From Eremophila alpestris peregrina (taxonomy: Eukaryota > Chordata > Aves > Passeriformes > Alaudidae): DNA of 64,000 nt. Under the pieces are notes generated by a model. It searched no databases, was not told the origin of the DNA, and saw only the letters and a list, made by a program, of their open reading frames with translations. The position numbers were made by a program, and so were the translations under genes. The stretch is from positions 201,395 through 265,394 of the forward strand of contig WMCF01000203.1 in the NCBI GenBank assembly GCA_009792885.1, given 5' to 3'. This document shows, in pieces, positions 33,501-46,213 of the stretch. The stretch's first letter is position 1, and every line of letters begins with the position of its first letter.

Positions 33501-36500
33501 TGAGTGAGGCAGGGTTGGTGCTTGCCCTCACCCTGCCTCTGTTGCTAGGGCCGAGGCGGGCTGGGCTCCATCTTCGTCTGGGCATCTGGGAATGGGGGCC
33601 GTGAGCATGACAGCTGCAACTGTGACGGTTACACCAACAGCATCTACACACTGTCCATCAGCAGCACCACACAGTACGGCAACGTGCCCTGGTACAGCGA
33701 GGCCTGCTCCTCCACCCTCGCCACCACCTACAGCAGTGGCAACCAGAACGAGAAGCAGATTGTGAGTGGGGGCAGCTGCTGTCCGCAGGCCAGGGGCCCG
33801 GGGGGTGGGACGTGCCTGCAGCATTTCCTGCCCTGGCACCTCCTCGCAGGTGACGACTGACCTCCGGCAGAAGTGCACGGAGCTGCACACCGGGACATCG
33901 GCCTCGGCGCCCCTGGCCGCTGGCATCATCGCCCTCGCCCTGGAAGCCAAGTAAGGGCTGGACAGGGGGGCAGTGCCAGCCCCACGCAGCAGTGGCACCT
34001 GGGCATGGACCTGCCTGGGGCCAGCAGGAACTAGCACTGACCTGAGCTCCGTGTCTCCCTGCAGCAAGAACCTGACGTGGCGGGACATGCAGCACCTGGT
34101 GGTGCAGACCTCGAAGCCAGCTCACCTGAATGCCAATGACTGGGTCACCAACGGTGTGGGCCGCAAAGGTACTGGGGTGCTGGGCTGGGACCAGGGCCTC
34201 CCCCTCCCACAGGTACCACCACCCTGGCAGCCCTGGGGGGTGAAGGAGACAAGAGGGCCCAGTGAGCAGGCAGCAGGGCCAGGCAAACATCCCCCACTGG
34301 GTACCCCCAGGAGCGGCACTGATCCCCTCTTTGTCCACAGTCAGCCACTCGTATGGCTACGGCCTGCTGGATGCTGGAGCCATGGTGAGCCTGGCCAAGA
34401 ACTGGACCACGGTGGGACCTCAGAGGAAGTGTGTCATTGACATCCTTGCAGAGCCCAGGTACGGGCTGGTGAGCCCAGGAGAGGATCGCTCTGCATCTGT
34501 TCTGCACAGGAGCTTGAGATCCTCTAGGCCCAGAGCAGGGAATGGGGACAATGCCGGGGGTTGAACTGCTGCTGAGACCCTTGGAGCATCCTCCTGTGAG
34601 AGCCTGGGGAAAGCTGGGAAAGGCCCCTCCAGCCATGCAGCACTGACGTCACTGATGGGCCTCGCTGTGGGGCTGGGCCAGTGAATGTGGGCAGACTGGG
34701 GTGCTGCGGTTGGGGTGCAGCCAGCACGAGGCATCCTGGACAGAGGGGCTTTTCAGGGGGCAGACAGAAGCTCCTTTGACTCCTGCTTGGCTGCTGCTGC
34801 CACAGTGCAGCATGTGCAGTCTTGTCTGTGGCCAGGGCACTCCCTTGGGGCTCCTGGGTGGGGGGGATCATGTTCCTGTGCATGAAGGGAGCTAAGGCTG
34901 GGCCCTGTCCTGACCCCTCAGGGGACCCAGCCCTGTGTGGATACAGCAGGCACATCCTGTGCTGGCACCAGGGCCAGCATCATGGGAGGAGCAGCCACAT
35001 GACTCTGCCCATCCCATCCCTGGCTGTGCCATGCAGGGTGTAGCTGGCCTGCCGTGTGTGAATAAAGGGCCTATTCAGGGCTTGATGGAGTGGTGCCTGG
35101 GGAGGCAGCACTGGGCAGTGCAGTTCCTCCCCCATGCCCAGGAGCCAGGACACCCCCTCTCCTACCTGCACCCATCTGGGAATGGTGCAGTGGTGGTGCC
35201 ACTCTGACCCGCTGTGGATTTGATTCCCGTGCCCAGTCCCCAGCACAGCTGCAGAGCCCCACAGCAAGGAATGGGGACTGTGGCATGTCCCCCTGGTCTG
35301 GCACTGGCCTCACGCGTGCCTGTCCTCGTCAGGGACATTGGGAAGCGTCTGGAGGTGCGGCGGAAGGTGGACGCCTGCCTGGGCAAAGCCAACTACATCA
35401 GCCGGCTGGAGCACGCGCAGGCCCGGCTGACGCTGTCCTACAACCGCCGCGGGGACCTGGCCATCCACCTGGTCAGCCCCATGGGCACCCGCTCCACCCT
35501 GCTGGCTGCCAGGTGCGTGCTGGGCTGGGGGTGCCAGGCTGGCACGGGGGAGGCTGGCATGTGCTGACACCCACGTCTTGCCTCTGTGGCTCAGGCCCCA
35601 CGACTTCTCAGCCGATGGCTTCAATGACTGGGCCTTCATGACAACGCACTCGTGGGATGAGGACCCCTCTGGGGAGTGGGTGCTGGAGATCGAGAACACC
35701 AGTGATGCCAAGAACTATGGTAGGGGTGTGCTTCCCCATCCACTGCCTCCCTCCAAGTCTGGGATGTGAGCTGGGTGGTTCCCCCCCACTGCTCCTGAGG
35801 GGCCAGTAATATCTTGGATGTTTTGGGTGATGTGGCTGGGGAGATGCTAGACCTGGGCATGTGGGGTGGTGTTGCAGCCCCTCTGGGGCAGCATGAGTTC
35901 AGGCAGAAGGAGACCCCATGCTAGCTCACCTGAACCCCTGCCCCTTGGGCCTCCTGTGCAGAGGCATGGCCCACAAGAGGCACTCTCCCAGGTGGTGGGC
36001 ATAACCCTGCTGTCCCCTGGCAGCCAGGATGAGGGAGCAGCGTGAGCCCCCTCCCTGTGCCTGTCATGGGCCCCTGTGTGGCCCTCACCCTGCATTGTTG
36101 TAGGCACACTTACCAAGTTCACGCTGGTGCTGTATGGGACGGCCACCGACTCCCCCAGCCTCTCCAACCAGCTGGAGAGCAGTGGCTGCAAGACCCTGAC
36201 CCCCAGCCAGACCTGTGTGGGTGAGTATGGGGACAGCAGGGTGGGGATGGGGGTACAAGCAGCCCCCAGCCCGTGCTGACCCTGCCTGTCCTGCAGTCTG
36301 TGAGGAGGGGTACTACCTGCACCAGAAGAGCTGCCTGAAGCGCTGCCCTCCTGGCTTCGCACCCGGTGTCCAGAACACGCACTACGACCTGGAGAACAGC
36401 GTGGAGCCCATTGCACCCCACCTCTGCCTGCCCTGCCACCCCTCCTGTGCCACCTGTGCAGGACCTGGCCCCAACCAGTGCCTCACCTGTCCCGCACACT

Positions 36501-36865
36501 CCCACTTCAGCAGCCTGGACCTGTCCTGCTCCCACCAGACGCAGAGCAGCCGTGCGTCCCCAGCCCTGGCAGATGGAGAGGGACCAGCTGAGGCCCCACC
36601 TCCAGTCAACTTGCCTGTCCTCATCGCCAGCCTCAGCTGCATCCTCATCGTCATCATCTTTGTCACCATCTTCTTGGTGCTGCAAGCACGCTCAGGCTTC
36701 AGCCTGCGGGGTGTGAAGGTGTATGCCCTGGACAGCGGGATCATCTCCTACAAGGGGCTCCCCTCTGACATCTGGCAGGAGGAGGGGCCCTCTGAGTCGG
36801 ACGGTGAGGATTATGAGGCCCACAGCGAGAGGACTGCCTTCATCAGAGACCAAAGTGCCCTTTGA
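27577..36865 (+). CDS. FURIN: Furin, paired basic amino acid-cleaving proprotein convertase
   Basis: Calcium-dependent subtilisin-like serine protease of the trans-Golgi network that cleaves after R-X-K/R-R. Fifteen coding exons: 27577-27756, 30567-30665, 31232-31327, 31491-31619, 31845-31921, 32252-32340, 32518-32690, 33549-33761, 33850-33950, 34065-34168, 34341-34458, 35333-35512, 35595-35719, 36104-36220 and 36297-36865. They encode 789 residues (human 794). Order: signal peptide, prodomain with the secondary site AVAKR and the primary autocleavage site RRTKR (Arg108), catalytic domain with Asp154 in SILDDG, His195 in HGTRCAGE, oxyanion Asn296 in ASGNGG and Ser369 in GTSASAPLAAG. Then follow the P domain, a Cys-rich region, a transmembrane helix (about LPVLIASLSCILIVIIFVTI) and a cytosolic tail with YKGL and an acidic serine cluster (SESDGED). 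The ATG at 27577 is preferred because it opens the signal peptide. Confidence 0.98.
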
Positions 36866-38072
36866 TGAGCCCTCCTGCCCCTCCCTCCTCCCTGCCCAGC
36901 ACTGCAGGGCTGAGGCAGGTGAGGCTGAGGGGCCCTGGACTCTGCCCCTGTCCCCTTCCTGCACTGCAGCAGCCTGGGGCTCCCACCCACTGGCACCGTC
37001 CCTCAGCCCCAGTCTGGGCGGCCAGGCATGGTCCTGCAGGCACCATCTGCAGCACAGCACCGTCCCAGTCTTGCACCATCTCTCGTGGCCCTGCATCCAG
37101 CCTGTGCCCCATGCTGGGGTGTTTGGTGGCAGTGGGGCCCCTGACACTTCCTGGCCCTGCATGGGCAGCAGTGTAGCCCATGCTGGGTACGTGGCTGCTG
37201 TTGGGGTCCTGTGAGCTCTCCAGGGTGGGCAGCGTGTGAAGTCCCTGGTTTGCCCTGGTTCAAGGTGGGCTGGCTGGGGCAGGGGTGGCTCTGCTCCCAG
37301 TGCTGAGCCCAGCCTGTGCCACAGCATCCCCCTGCCCCTCCCACCCTCGGTCCCAGGCTCTGTTTGTTGTGTCCCAGCTCCCTGCCACCTCCCGTGGGCC
37401 TGTCCGCTTCCACCCGTGCCCTTCAACAGCAATAATGGCCAGGCCTCAGCTGCTGCTGCTGCCCACTGCCTGCCCATCCCTGCCGCTGCCTGCAGCGGGG
37501 GGGAGCCCTGGCACCGGGGAGCATCAGGCTGGGCACCGCCTGACCCTGTGCCCATGGCACAGCCCACAGCCTGGGCAGGGACCCCTCTCACCGTCCCTGC
37601 TTTGGGGGGCTGCCTTGGGCCCCTCGTGTTCTGCCCCTGGGCAGGGCTGTAGGTGCTGCTGGCCGGGACTGTCAGGTAGCACCAGTGCCAGCACTGCCCT
37701 AGCTCTGCCTGCGTCCTGCCTGTGCTGGGCAGTGCCCAGCATTCCTGCAGCCCTAGCCCCTGATGTGCCTTGCCCCCACTTGGTGACAATCTGTTCTGCT
37801 CCCCGCTGGAGCCCTTCCCCTTGCTGCCCCTTCCCTGTGGGCTGGGGTCAGTGCCACGAGCCCCTTTCGCCGTCTGCTGCTGGGGCCGAGGCGTGGGCTC
37901 CCACCTGCGCCAGCCATGGACGGAGCCACTGGCCTGGGGCCACAGGACTATTTTTCTATAACAACTTTTTGGTGCACAGTAATTTTTTCTTGTAATTTAA
38001 TCAGCTGGGAGCTGCCTCCTGAGCCTGTTTTTAATTTAATGGATGTGGATATAACGCTAGAGAGACTGAGTT

Positions 38073-38078
38073 ATTAAA
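38073..38078 (+). terminator. FURIN polyadenylation signal ATTAAA
   Basis: ATTAAA ends an A/T-rich stretch beginning near 37945. The 3' UTR would be about 1.2 kb, mostly GC-rich until its last 130 bases, a pattern that fits the known FURIN 3' end. Confidence 0.75.
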
Positions 38079-38099
38079 TGTTCAGAACTATGCAAACCA

Positions 38100-40498
38100 G
38101 CCCCGCTGCCTGTGCTCTGTATGCCGTGGGTGCCCTGGCTGTGGAGCACCCAGGGGCACCAGATCTGCTCTGCAGAAGCCCTGCCTGCAGACCTTCCCCC
38201 AGGGCCAGGGACTGCCCTTTTCTGCCTGTGGGCAGTGCTGGGCAGGAGATGTGGGGACAGGCAGGGAATGTCCCTCACCTGAGTGAGGGGAAGCAGCTGC
38301 TTATGGGGACATGCATCGAGGGCAGCTAATTCAGAAACTGGCTGCATGTGCGTGTGTCCCTGCACACGTGAAAAGCCTCGGGCCCTTGCACTGCTTGTAG
38401 CCTCAGTCCCTTCCCCACAGCCCGGGCCCGGCTGCAGCCCCTGGTGCAGGAATGGCCAGGCTGGACCTGGGACCCACTAAAGATGCAGCCACAGCCCCTC
38501 CCAGCCTCACCGAGCCCCCCACGGGCTCCCGGCCCCCATAAAAGAGCCTGTTGGGGCTGCGCTCCATCAAAGGGGCAGCTCCGCTCTGCTCAGTCCCTCG
38601 GCCTCGCTGTGTCTGGGGCCGCAGCAGCTTCCCGTGGTCAGGAGCGAGGTCGCCGTGGCAAGCACGGGCTGCTCTCTGCTCTTCCTCTTCTCAGCAGGCG
38701 GGGCTGGGGGCGGGCAGCAATCAAGGCTTCCAAAGAAAGCTGTTGCTCTTGCGGTCAGAGGCAGAGCAGCCCAGCCGCGGCCGCCCGGAGCAGCCTGGCG
38801 CAGGCGGGGAGGGCACCCGGGCTGCCCGGGGGATGCTGAGGGGATGCTGGTGCTGGGAGAAGCGGTGCGGTGGCAGCCGCTGCCTTGGAGCTGCTCCAGG
38901 GCGTGGCCACTCCAAATTGCTCCGCTATAGGAAGGCGAGTCAGCGAAGTCACGGCTTTTCCCCTGAGTAAAAAGTGGAGTCGGCCCGGCAGTGTCCTGCA
39001 CGTGACATTGAAACTCCTCTGGCGCCGGAGCCACCCTGCCCGTCACGGGAGAGGGCTCAGGCCGAAACAGCCAGGCGGTGGCTGGGCTGAGCTGAGCTGA
39101 GCCGGGCTGTGCCTCTGGGCAGTGGCAGCGGCGGTGGCAGCTGGCCCTGTGTCATGCAGCAGCCAGGGCTGAGCCGTGGCACCGGTGAAGCCTTTGAAGG
39201 GGAGGTGCCCAGGGCTGCCACAGGGAGTGTGGCCCTTGCTACGTGGATGCGGGCTGGCAGCAAGGGCTGGGCCATGGCGCTGGGGGTGTCCAGCAGTGGG
39301 TGCTCTGTCCTGCAGCCTTTCATGGTCACAAGGGCAGGTTTGGGGATGGTGACAGGGTGGCCACCCTTCAGCGGGGCTGCACAGAGTCCTCAAGATCCCC
39401 CAGGTCCTGCAGTCTCTTGGAAACACAAGGACATGGAGTGGGATTAGGAGTCAGGCAGGACCAGCCATGGCTGAGGGACCTTTGCTGGGTGGGACTGATG
39501 CTCCACAGGAGCCGGGGAGCCCTGAGTATACAGGGCTGGACCCGGAGATGTCAGGCCCTGGTGGGGGACAGCCGGGAGGGCTGGTGGGGCTGGGAACTGC
39601 AGCAGAACTGTGCTGGCGTCGCTGCCGGCGCGGGGACTGGCAGGGAGGGGAGGAAGCGCAGGAAATCTCGCAATGGCTGTATGGTCAGCACTGGGTTTCC
39701 TGTTCCTCCCCAGCAGCCAGAGCTGCACCAGGTCCAGACCGCGCCAGCCCCGGCCCCAGCAGGACGCCAGCAGCAGCCCCACAACAAAGACCGAGCGACA
39801 AACGCAGGTTGGAGGGACCGTGCCCTGGTGGGGTACTGGCAGAGAGAGGGGGGCTCCTTGGTAGGGCTGGGGGGTGGGTTTTGGCGAGGTCAAGGGCTGT
39901 GCCAGGGGACATACTGCTCTGCACAGGGAGGTGCCCCAGCATTCTTCTGCTGCACTCTTGCTTCAGGTCAGGGCACCCGTGGACTGCCGCTGGGATCTGT
40001 TTGGTTCCCAGTGGCCTTACTGGAGTCCTGTGTCCTGGGATGTGTCCAGGTTCAGCACCTTTCTCTGGGGCTCAGCACCCTCCTCTGCTTCTGCTGGCTT
40101 CCCAGCAGTGTCCGGGCCCCTGGGAGCTCCTGTACTGTGGGCTCAGGGAAGACAGTGCCAATGGGCAGGACAGGGGTGGGCGACACGGCCGCGCTGCCCT
40201 TGGGAGCAGCCCTGTGCATGGCAGAGGTGACACTGCTGTGTTTGGCTCCACACTTCCTCCTTCCCAGCACCTTCCCCACAGACCCCAGCTCCCACAGGGC
40301 TTGGAGCACTCACCCTGCTGCTTTGAATATGATTTGCAAGGCTGTTTGCAGTGGGTGGGGAGGGTCGTCTCTGCTGCACAGACCGGATGATGGGGCAGGA
40401 GGGTGTGAAATGCAAAGGGCCCCGGCCACTGGTGCAGACAGGGCAGGGCAGCAGCCTGTCTCAGGCTGTCGTGGTGCCCTGCAGACTTCCCCCTGCAG
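38100..40498. other. FURIN-FES intergenic region and FES upstream sequence
   Basis: No coding exon recognised. A CATAAAAG box at 38537-38544, followed by CpG-rich sequence to about 39100, could be the FES promoter and untranslated first exon. Human FES likewise has a non-coding first exon. The acceptor CCCCTGCAG ending at 40498 starts the first coding exon, only 4 bases before the ATG. The remainder is ordinary sequence. Confidence 0.45.
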
Positions 40499-40502
40499 TG
40501 CC

Positions 40503-43500
40503 ATGGGCTTTGGGCCGGAGCTGTGGTGCCCGCAGGGGCACAGCGCTCTGCTGCGGCTGCAGGATGGGGAGCTGCGCCTCCTGGAGCTGATGAAGAAGTG
40601 GATGTCACAGCGGGCCAAGAGCGACCGGGAGTATGCAGGGATGCTGCACCACATGTTCTCCCAGCTGGAAAAGCAGGAGGGCGCTTGGCAGCTCCGTGGT
40701 GACCAAGGTGGTCAGATCGAGAAGGTAGGGGTGCCCTAGAGCAGGACTGCACCTGCAGAGCCCAGTGAGGTGCTGGGGGATGCCATCTCATCTGGCTGCC
40801 TTTCTGGCAGTCCTGGTGGGTGCTGGTGAGCCGGACGGAGGCGCTGAGCCAGACCCTGCGGCGGCACGCAGAGGAGCTGGCGGCGGGGCCGCTGGCCAAG
40901 CTGAGCCTGCTCATCCGCGACAAGCAGCAGCTGCGCAGGGCCTTCAGCGAGCAGTGGCAGCAGCTCAGCCACGAGTACAGCCGGGTAGGTTGGAGCCAGC
41001 AGGGCAACAAGAGAGCGTGATGACCCCGCTCCTGCTGACCGTGTCCCTCTCCAGACGACGCAGCAGGAGGTGGAGAAGCTGAAGGCGCAGTACCGCAGCC
41101 TGGCCCGTGACAGCGCCCACGCCAAGCGCAAGTACCAGGAGGCCAGCAAAGGTGCCAGCCTGGCCCCTGTCCCCTGCGTGTCCCCAGCTTCCCTCATGGC
41201 TCAAGGATGGCTGGAGCACCCTGCGCTCTGTGGAAACTGCAGCCCAGCCTAGAGCGGGTGGGGGTTCTGGGGGTGGGCAGCACAGAGGAGAGCCCAGCCT
41301 GGCCCCCAAGAAGCCAGGCAGAAATCTGGGGGCCTTGTGACACCACACTGCGGGTCAGGAGTATCCCTGTGTCACAGTGTAACCACCCCAGGCTTGGTCC
41401 CCCTGCCTGCCCTGGGACCCTCGCCCAGCCCTCACCCTGTGCCCCTGCCCTGGGCTGGGACAGGTGATGTGCTGCTGGTCGGGGTTTTCCACAGCCTCTC
41501 TCCACAGACAAGGAGCGGGACAAGGCGAAGGAGAAGTACGTGCGCAGCCTCTGGAAGCTCCATGCGCTGCACAACCAGTATGTTCTGGCTGTACAGGCGG
41601 CTGCACTGCACCACCAGCACCACTACCAGCGGGTGCTGCCCAGCCTGCACCACTCCCTCTACGCTCTGCAGCAGGAGATGGTCCTCGTCCTGTAAGAGCC
41701 CTGCCTGCCCCGCTGCCCACCCCTTACCCCACCGCCCATCCTGTGCCCTGCTGCCACCCCACTTCCAATCCCTGGGCACCCCCATGGCCGCCCAGAACCA
41801 GCAGTGCTCCCACAGAAAGGAGATCCTCAGGGAGTACTGCAGCATCAGCAGCCTGGTACAGGAGGATATGCTGGCCATGCACCAGGAGATTGCCAGTGCC
41901 GTCCAGGCCATCGACCCTGCCACCGAGTACAGCAGCTTCATCCAGAACCACCAGTATGGCTCCACACAGCTGCAGCCTCTCTGCCAGGTACGGCCCTGCT
42001 GCCACTGGGTGGCAGCGGCCGGCACGGGGCAAGTGGAGGCAGAGCTGTGCTGGGTGCCCACAGGTACGAATCTGAGGTGCCACCAGCTGTGTCCTTTGAT
42101 GAGAGCCTGCTGGAGGACACAGAAAACCTGGTGCCGGGGGAGCTGCAGCTGAACGAGCTGACCCTTGAAAGTGTCCAGCACTGGTGAGTGGGAGTAGCCA
42201 TGGGCAGGGGCAGGTGAGGGGCAGGGGCTCAGCCCCCTGCTGGCACGTGTCTCTCGCAGCCTGACATCGGTTGAGGAGGAGCTGGTGGCCGCCAAAGAGG
42301 CTGTGAGTGTCAAGGAGCAGCAGACACGGCAGCTGAAGGCAGAGATCCAAGAGGAGGAGCAGGGCCGGAGCCCCGGGGAGCGGTGAGGAGCAGCAGAGGG
42401 GGGCGAGGGGCCAGGGCAGCGGGTGCTGACCGCCCTGTCCCCTCCCAGGGTGCACTTGTTGGGCAGGAGGCAGGGGCTGCACGAGGCGCAGCAGCAGCTC
42501 GAGGGCTGCCTCTGTGCCCAGGCCAAGCTGCAGGTGCAGCGGGACCTGCTGGCCAGGAAGCTGGAGGAGCTGGGCTCCAGGGATGCCCTGCCCTCCCTGC
42601 CTCTGCCAGAGGATCGCCAGTCCATCTCCTCCACGGTGAGCCAGTCTTGCCTCCTGTGCTCTGGAAGCTGCAGGGATGGGGTGCACAGCTGATGCACAGC
42701 CCATGCCTCCTTCCAGGAGCAGGAGCGGAGCGGGGCCAGTGCCCTGGAGACCCTCAAGAACCACATCACGGGCATCTTCAGCCCAAAGTACTCGGTGAGT
42801 TCCTGGGTGCCTCCTGCCACTCTGCTCTCCACCCAGCTGCCTTGCTGAGCCTGTCCTTTCTGGCCACACAGCCCCCCTTGCTTCAGCACCTCCAGATTCT
42901 GCTCCCACCTGCCCTGGGCACAGCTTCCAGACACTGCTGCTGCCCCACCTCCAGCACAACTCAGGAGTGTGCATGGCTGGGCTCACCTTGTCTCCTTCCA
43001 GCTGCCACCGCCCGTGCCCCTAATCCCAGATGTGCAGAAGCCGCTGTGCCAGCAGGTCTGGTACCACGGGGCCATCCCACGTTCGGAGGTGCAGGAGCTG
43101 CTGACCTGCAGTGGGGATTTCCTGGTGCGGGAGAGCCAGGGCAAGCAGGAGTATGTGCTCAGCGTGCTGTGGGACGGGCAGCCCCGCCACTTCATCATCC
43201 AGGCTGTCAACGTGAGTGACCACAAGCAGGGGGGATGGCTGGGGTGGCCTTGCACGGGCAGGTGCAGGTTCCTGCCCATCACAACCTCTCCCTGCAGAAC
43301 ATGTTTCGGCTGGAGGGTGACAGCTTCCCCACCATCCCGCTGCTCATCCAGCACCTCCTGCAGAGCCAGCAGCCCATCACCCGCAAGAGTGGCATTGTCC
43401 TGGCCAGGGCTGTGCCCAAGGTGATACAGGCAGTGGGGAGGAGGATGGGCCCCCCTGCACAGAGGCAGCTCTGCCTGGCCCTTTCTTCTGTCAGTGGCTG

Positions 43501-45231
43501 GGCTGAGAGCCACAGACATGCTTCTCCAGCTTGACAGGGGGACTTGGACCTGGGCCTCTGCCTGAGACGGGTATGTGGGCCAGGGGGAGCTCACTGGTGT
43601 CTGTTTGCTGCAGGACAAATGGGTGCTCAACCACGAGGACGTGCTGCTGGGGGAGTGCATTGGTCGGGTGAGATGGGGTGCTGTGGGGTCTGCAGGACAG
43701 GGGTTGCCTTGGGCTGCATGGTGAGCTGAGCCTGGTGCACCTGTGTCTCGAAAGGGTAACTTTGGGGAGGTGTTCAGCGGACGCCTGCGTGCTGACAACA
43801 CCCCTGTTGCTGTGAAATCCTGCCGGGAAACCCTTCCACCTGAGCTCAAGGCTAAGTTCCTGCAGGAAGCCAGGTCCGTGTGGCTGTTGGGCTTCTCCGG
43901 ACACTCTGTCTGTTCTTGGAGCTGTTTGTGCCTGCTGGGACTGCAGCACCCTTGTGTTAAGAGCTGTGTCCCTGACATGGCTGGACAGAGTGCCCTGGGG
44001 ATGGCTTGTGCTCAGGGCAGCCAGGGTCCCCTACACTCACAGTGTCCATCCTTATCCCCACAGGATTCTCAAGCAGTACAGGCACCCGAACATCGTGCGG
44101 CTCATCGGCGTCTGCACGCAGAAACAGCCCATTTACATCGTCATGGAGCTGGTGCAGGGTGAGTGCCCCATCCCCAGGGTCCCCAGGCACGCGTGGGTCA
44201 GCCTGCCAGGTGTGCCTGGGCACCCACAGCCTCTGCAATCCGGGCACAGGGGGGGACTTCCTGACCTTCCTGCGCAGTGAGGGTCCCCACCTGCGGGTGA
44301 AGGAGCTGCTCAAGATGACGGAGAATGCTGCCGCTGGCATGGAGTACCTGGAGAGCAAGCACTGCATCCACAGGTGGGCCCTGGCAGGAGCTCTGCAATC
44401 CTCACCACCCCATCCCGTGCCAGGTGGAGCGCCAGGGCACACAGCTGATTGCTTGGGGCTGTCTCAGGGACCTGGCTGCTCGCAACTGCCTGGTGACAGA
44501 GAGGAACACCCTGAAGATCAGTGATTTTGGGATGTCACGTGAAGAGGAGGATGGCATCTATTCCTCCACAGGGGGGATGAAGCAAATCCCTGTCAAGTGG
44601 ACAGCCCCTGAAGCACTCAATTATGGTATAGGAGGGAGCTGGGTGTGGCCTGGCACCCCACAGCTTATCTGGGAGCCGGGAGTCTGAGACTATCCCACTC
44701 CACGCACCTGTCCTGGGGAGGGAGGCAGAGACCCTGTGCACCTCAGCTCTCAGGAGCATGGGCACAGCTGGGCAGTGGTGACATGGGTGTCCCCTGCCAA
44801 CACCATTCATCCTGTCCCACATCCCCAGGCCGATACAGCTCAGAGAGTGATGTGTGGAGCTTTGGGATCCTGCTGTGGGAAGCCTTCAGCCTGGGTGCCG
44901 TGCCCTATGCCAACCTCAGCAACCAGCAGACACGGGATGCAGTGGAGCATGGTAGGGGACACGGCTGGGGCTGGCTCCTGAGAGCCACTGTGAGCTGTGG
45001 GTCCAGCACTGTGGAGCCGTGCCTGTGGGTTGGGCCAGATGGGGTTGTGGGGGTGAGGAGCCAGTGATCCATGTCCCTGTTGCCCCAGGCATGCGGCTGG
45101 AGCCTCCTGAGCAGTGCCCTGAGGAGGTGTACCAGCTGATGCAGCGCTGCTGGGAGTACGACCCCTGCAAGCGGCCCAGCTTCAGCACCATCCACCAGGA
45201 TCTCGTGGCCATCCGCAAGAGGCAGCGGTGA
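40503..45231 (+). CDS. FES: FES/FPS non-receptor tyrosine kinase
   Basis: Cytoplasmic tyrosine kinase of the F-BAR/SH2 family, acting in haematopoietic signalling; a normal cellular proto-oncogene. Eighteen coding exons: 40503-40724, 40811-40984, 41055-41151, 41508-41691, 41816-41953, 42064-42183, 42260-42382, 42449-42635, 42717-42794, 43002-43211, 43298-43420, 43614-43667, 43755-43873, 44064-44158, 44250-44373, 44468-44625, 44829-44951 and 45089-45231. They give 823 residues (human 822). Domains: F-BAR (MGFGPELWCPQGH onward; SKLSLLIRDKQQLR-type helices), a second coiled coil (TFDESLLE-like SFDESLLEDTENL, ELQLNELTLESVQH), SH2 (WYHGAIPRSEVQELL, GDFLVRESQGKQEY) and kinase (GRGNFGEVFSGR, VAVKSC, HRDLAARN, SDFGMSRE, PVKWTAPEAL) with the activation-loop tyrosine in DGIYSS. 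The kinase is intact to the end. The donor of exon 5 is discussed in the findings. Confidence 0.97.
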
Positions 45232-45410
45232 CAGGGAGCACCAGGGGTCCTGGATCCATCCCATGCAGTGCTTGGGGGCACAGCAGAGCCCTCTCTGGGC
45301 AGCGCGTACTGCAGGGGGACTGTGTGGTTCCTGAGCCCCAGGGCAGGGGCTCCTGCATGCCCCGGGGTGGGACAGGGCACCCACAGCTCCTGCCCGGCTT
45401 CATCTTGTAC

Positions 45411-45416
45411 AATAAA
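45411..45416 (+). terminator. FES polyadenylation signal AATAAA
   Basis: Canonical AATAAA 180 bases after the FES stop codon, following CATCTTGTAC. It gives a short 3' UTR. Confidence 0.88.
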
Positions 45417-45796
45417 CACACAAGCTCTGCATCTATGAGCTGCGAGGGGACACAGACTTGTGCTGCACTGGGATGGGGCACTGGGACATGGCACTGGGAT
45501 GAGACACTGGGATTGATGCACCATGACAGGACGCTGTGACAGGCACACGGTGCACTGGCATGGAGTACCAGGATGGGGCGCACTTAGATATGGAGCTGGC
45601 ATGGAGATTACTGAGACAGGGCACCGGGAGAGGGATCACAGACAGGGTACCGGGATGGGACACCCGGGATGGGGCACACTGGGACGAGTACCGGGATGGG
45701 GCACTGGGCTGAGGGCTGAGGGTGGCTGCTCCCGCTCCCGTTCGGTTCGGGTGCCCCGGCCGGAGCGCAGCCGGGTCCCGGGATCGTTCGGCGCCG

Positions 45797-46213
45797 CCTG
45801 CTCGGGGCCGGGCCCGGCACTGCCTGCTCGGGGCGCGGATCGCTCTGCACCGCCCGCTCGGAGCCGGCTCGTTCGGCACCGCCTGCTCGGTCCCGGATCG
45901 CTCCGCGCCGCCCGCTCGGGTCCCGTTTGTTCGGCACCGCCCGCTCGGTCCCGGATCGCTCTGCACCGCCCGCTCGGTCCCGGATCGCTCTGCACCGCCC
46001 GCTCGGATCCCGTATTGTTCGGCACCGCCCGCTCGGGTCCCGTTTGTTCGGCACCGCCCGCTCGGGTCCCGTTTGTTCGGCACCGCCCGCTCGGGTCCCG
46101 NTTGTTCGGCACCGCCCGCTCGGGTCCCGTTTGTTCGGCACCGCCCGCTCGGGTCCCGTTTGTTCGGCACCGCCCGCTCGGGGCCGGGCCCGGTGCCGCC
46201 TGCTCGGGGCGCG
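45797..46213. repeat. 29-bp minisatellite, about 14 copies, with one ambiguous base
   Basis: Tandem units of about 29 bases (GCTCGGGTCCCGTTTGTTCG, then GCACCGCCC) run across the interval before MAN2A2. The central copies from about 46020 to 46180 are nearly identical, while both flanks are more diverged (CCGGATCGCTCTGC variants). The single N of the window falls at 46101 inside one central copy. GC richness leaves several frames open, but the array is not coding: the frames are only the repeat translated. It lies about 430-850 bases upstream of the MAN2A2 ATG. Confidence 0.93.

Noticed and set aside
41954..41987. Extension of FES exon 5 to the GTACGG donor
   Set aside because: The resulting phase meets an immediate stop in the next exon and would lose the alignment to FES.
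45797..46213. CRISPR array
   Set aside because: Units are contiguous without unique spacers, in a vertebrate promoter context; it is a minisatellite.
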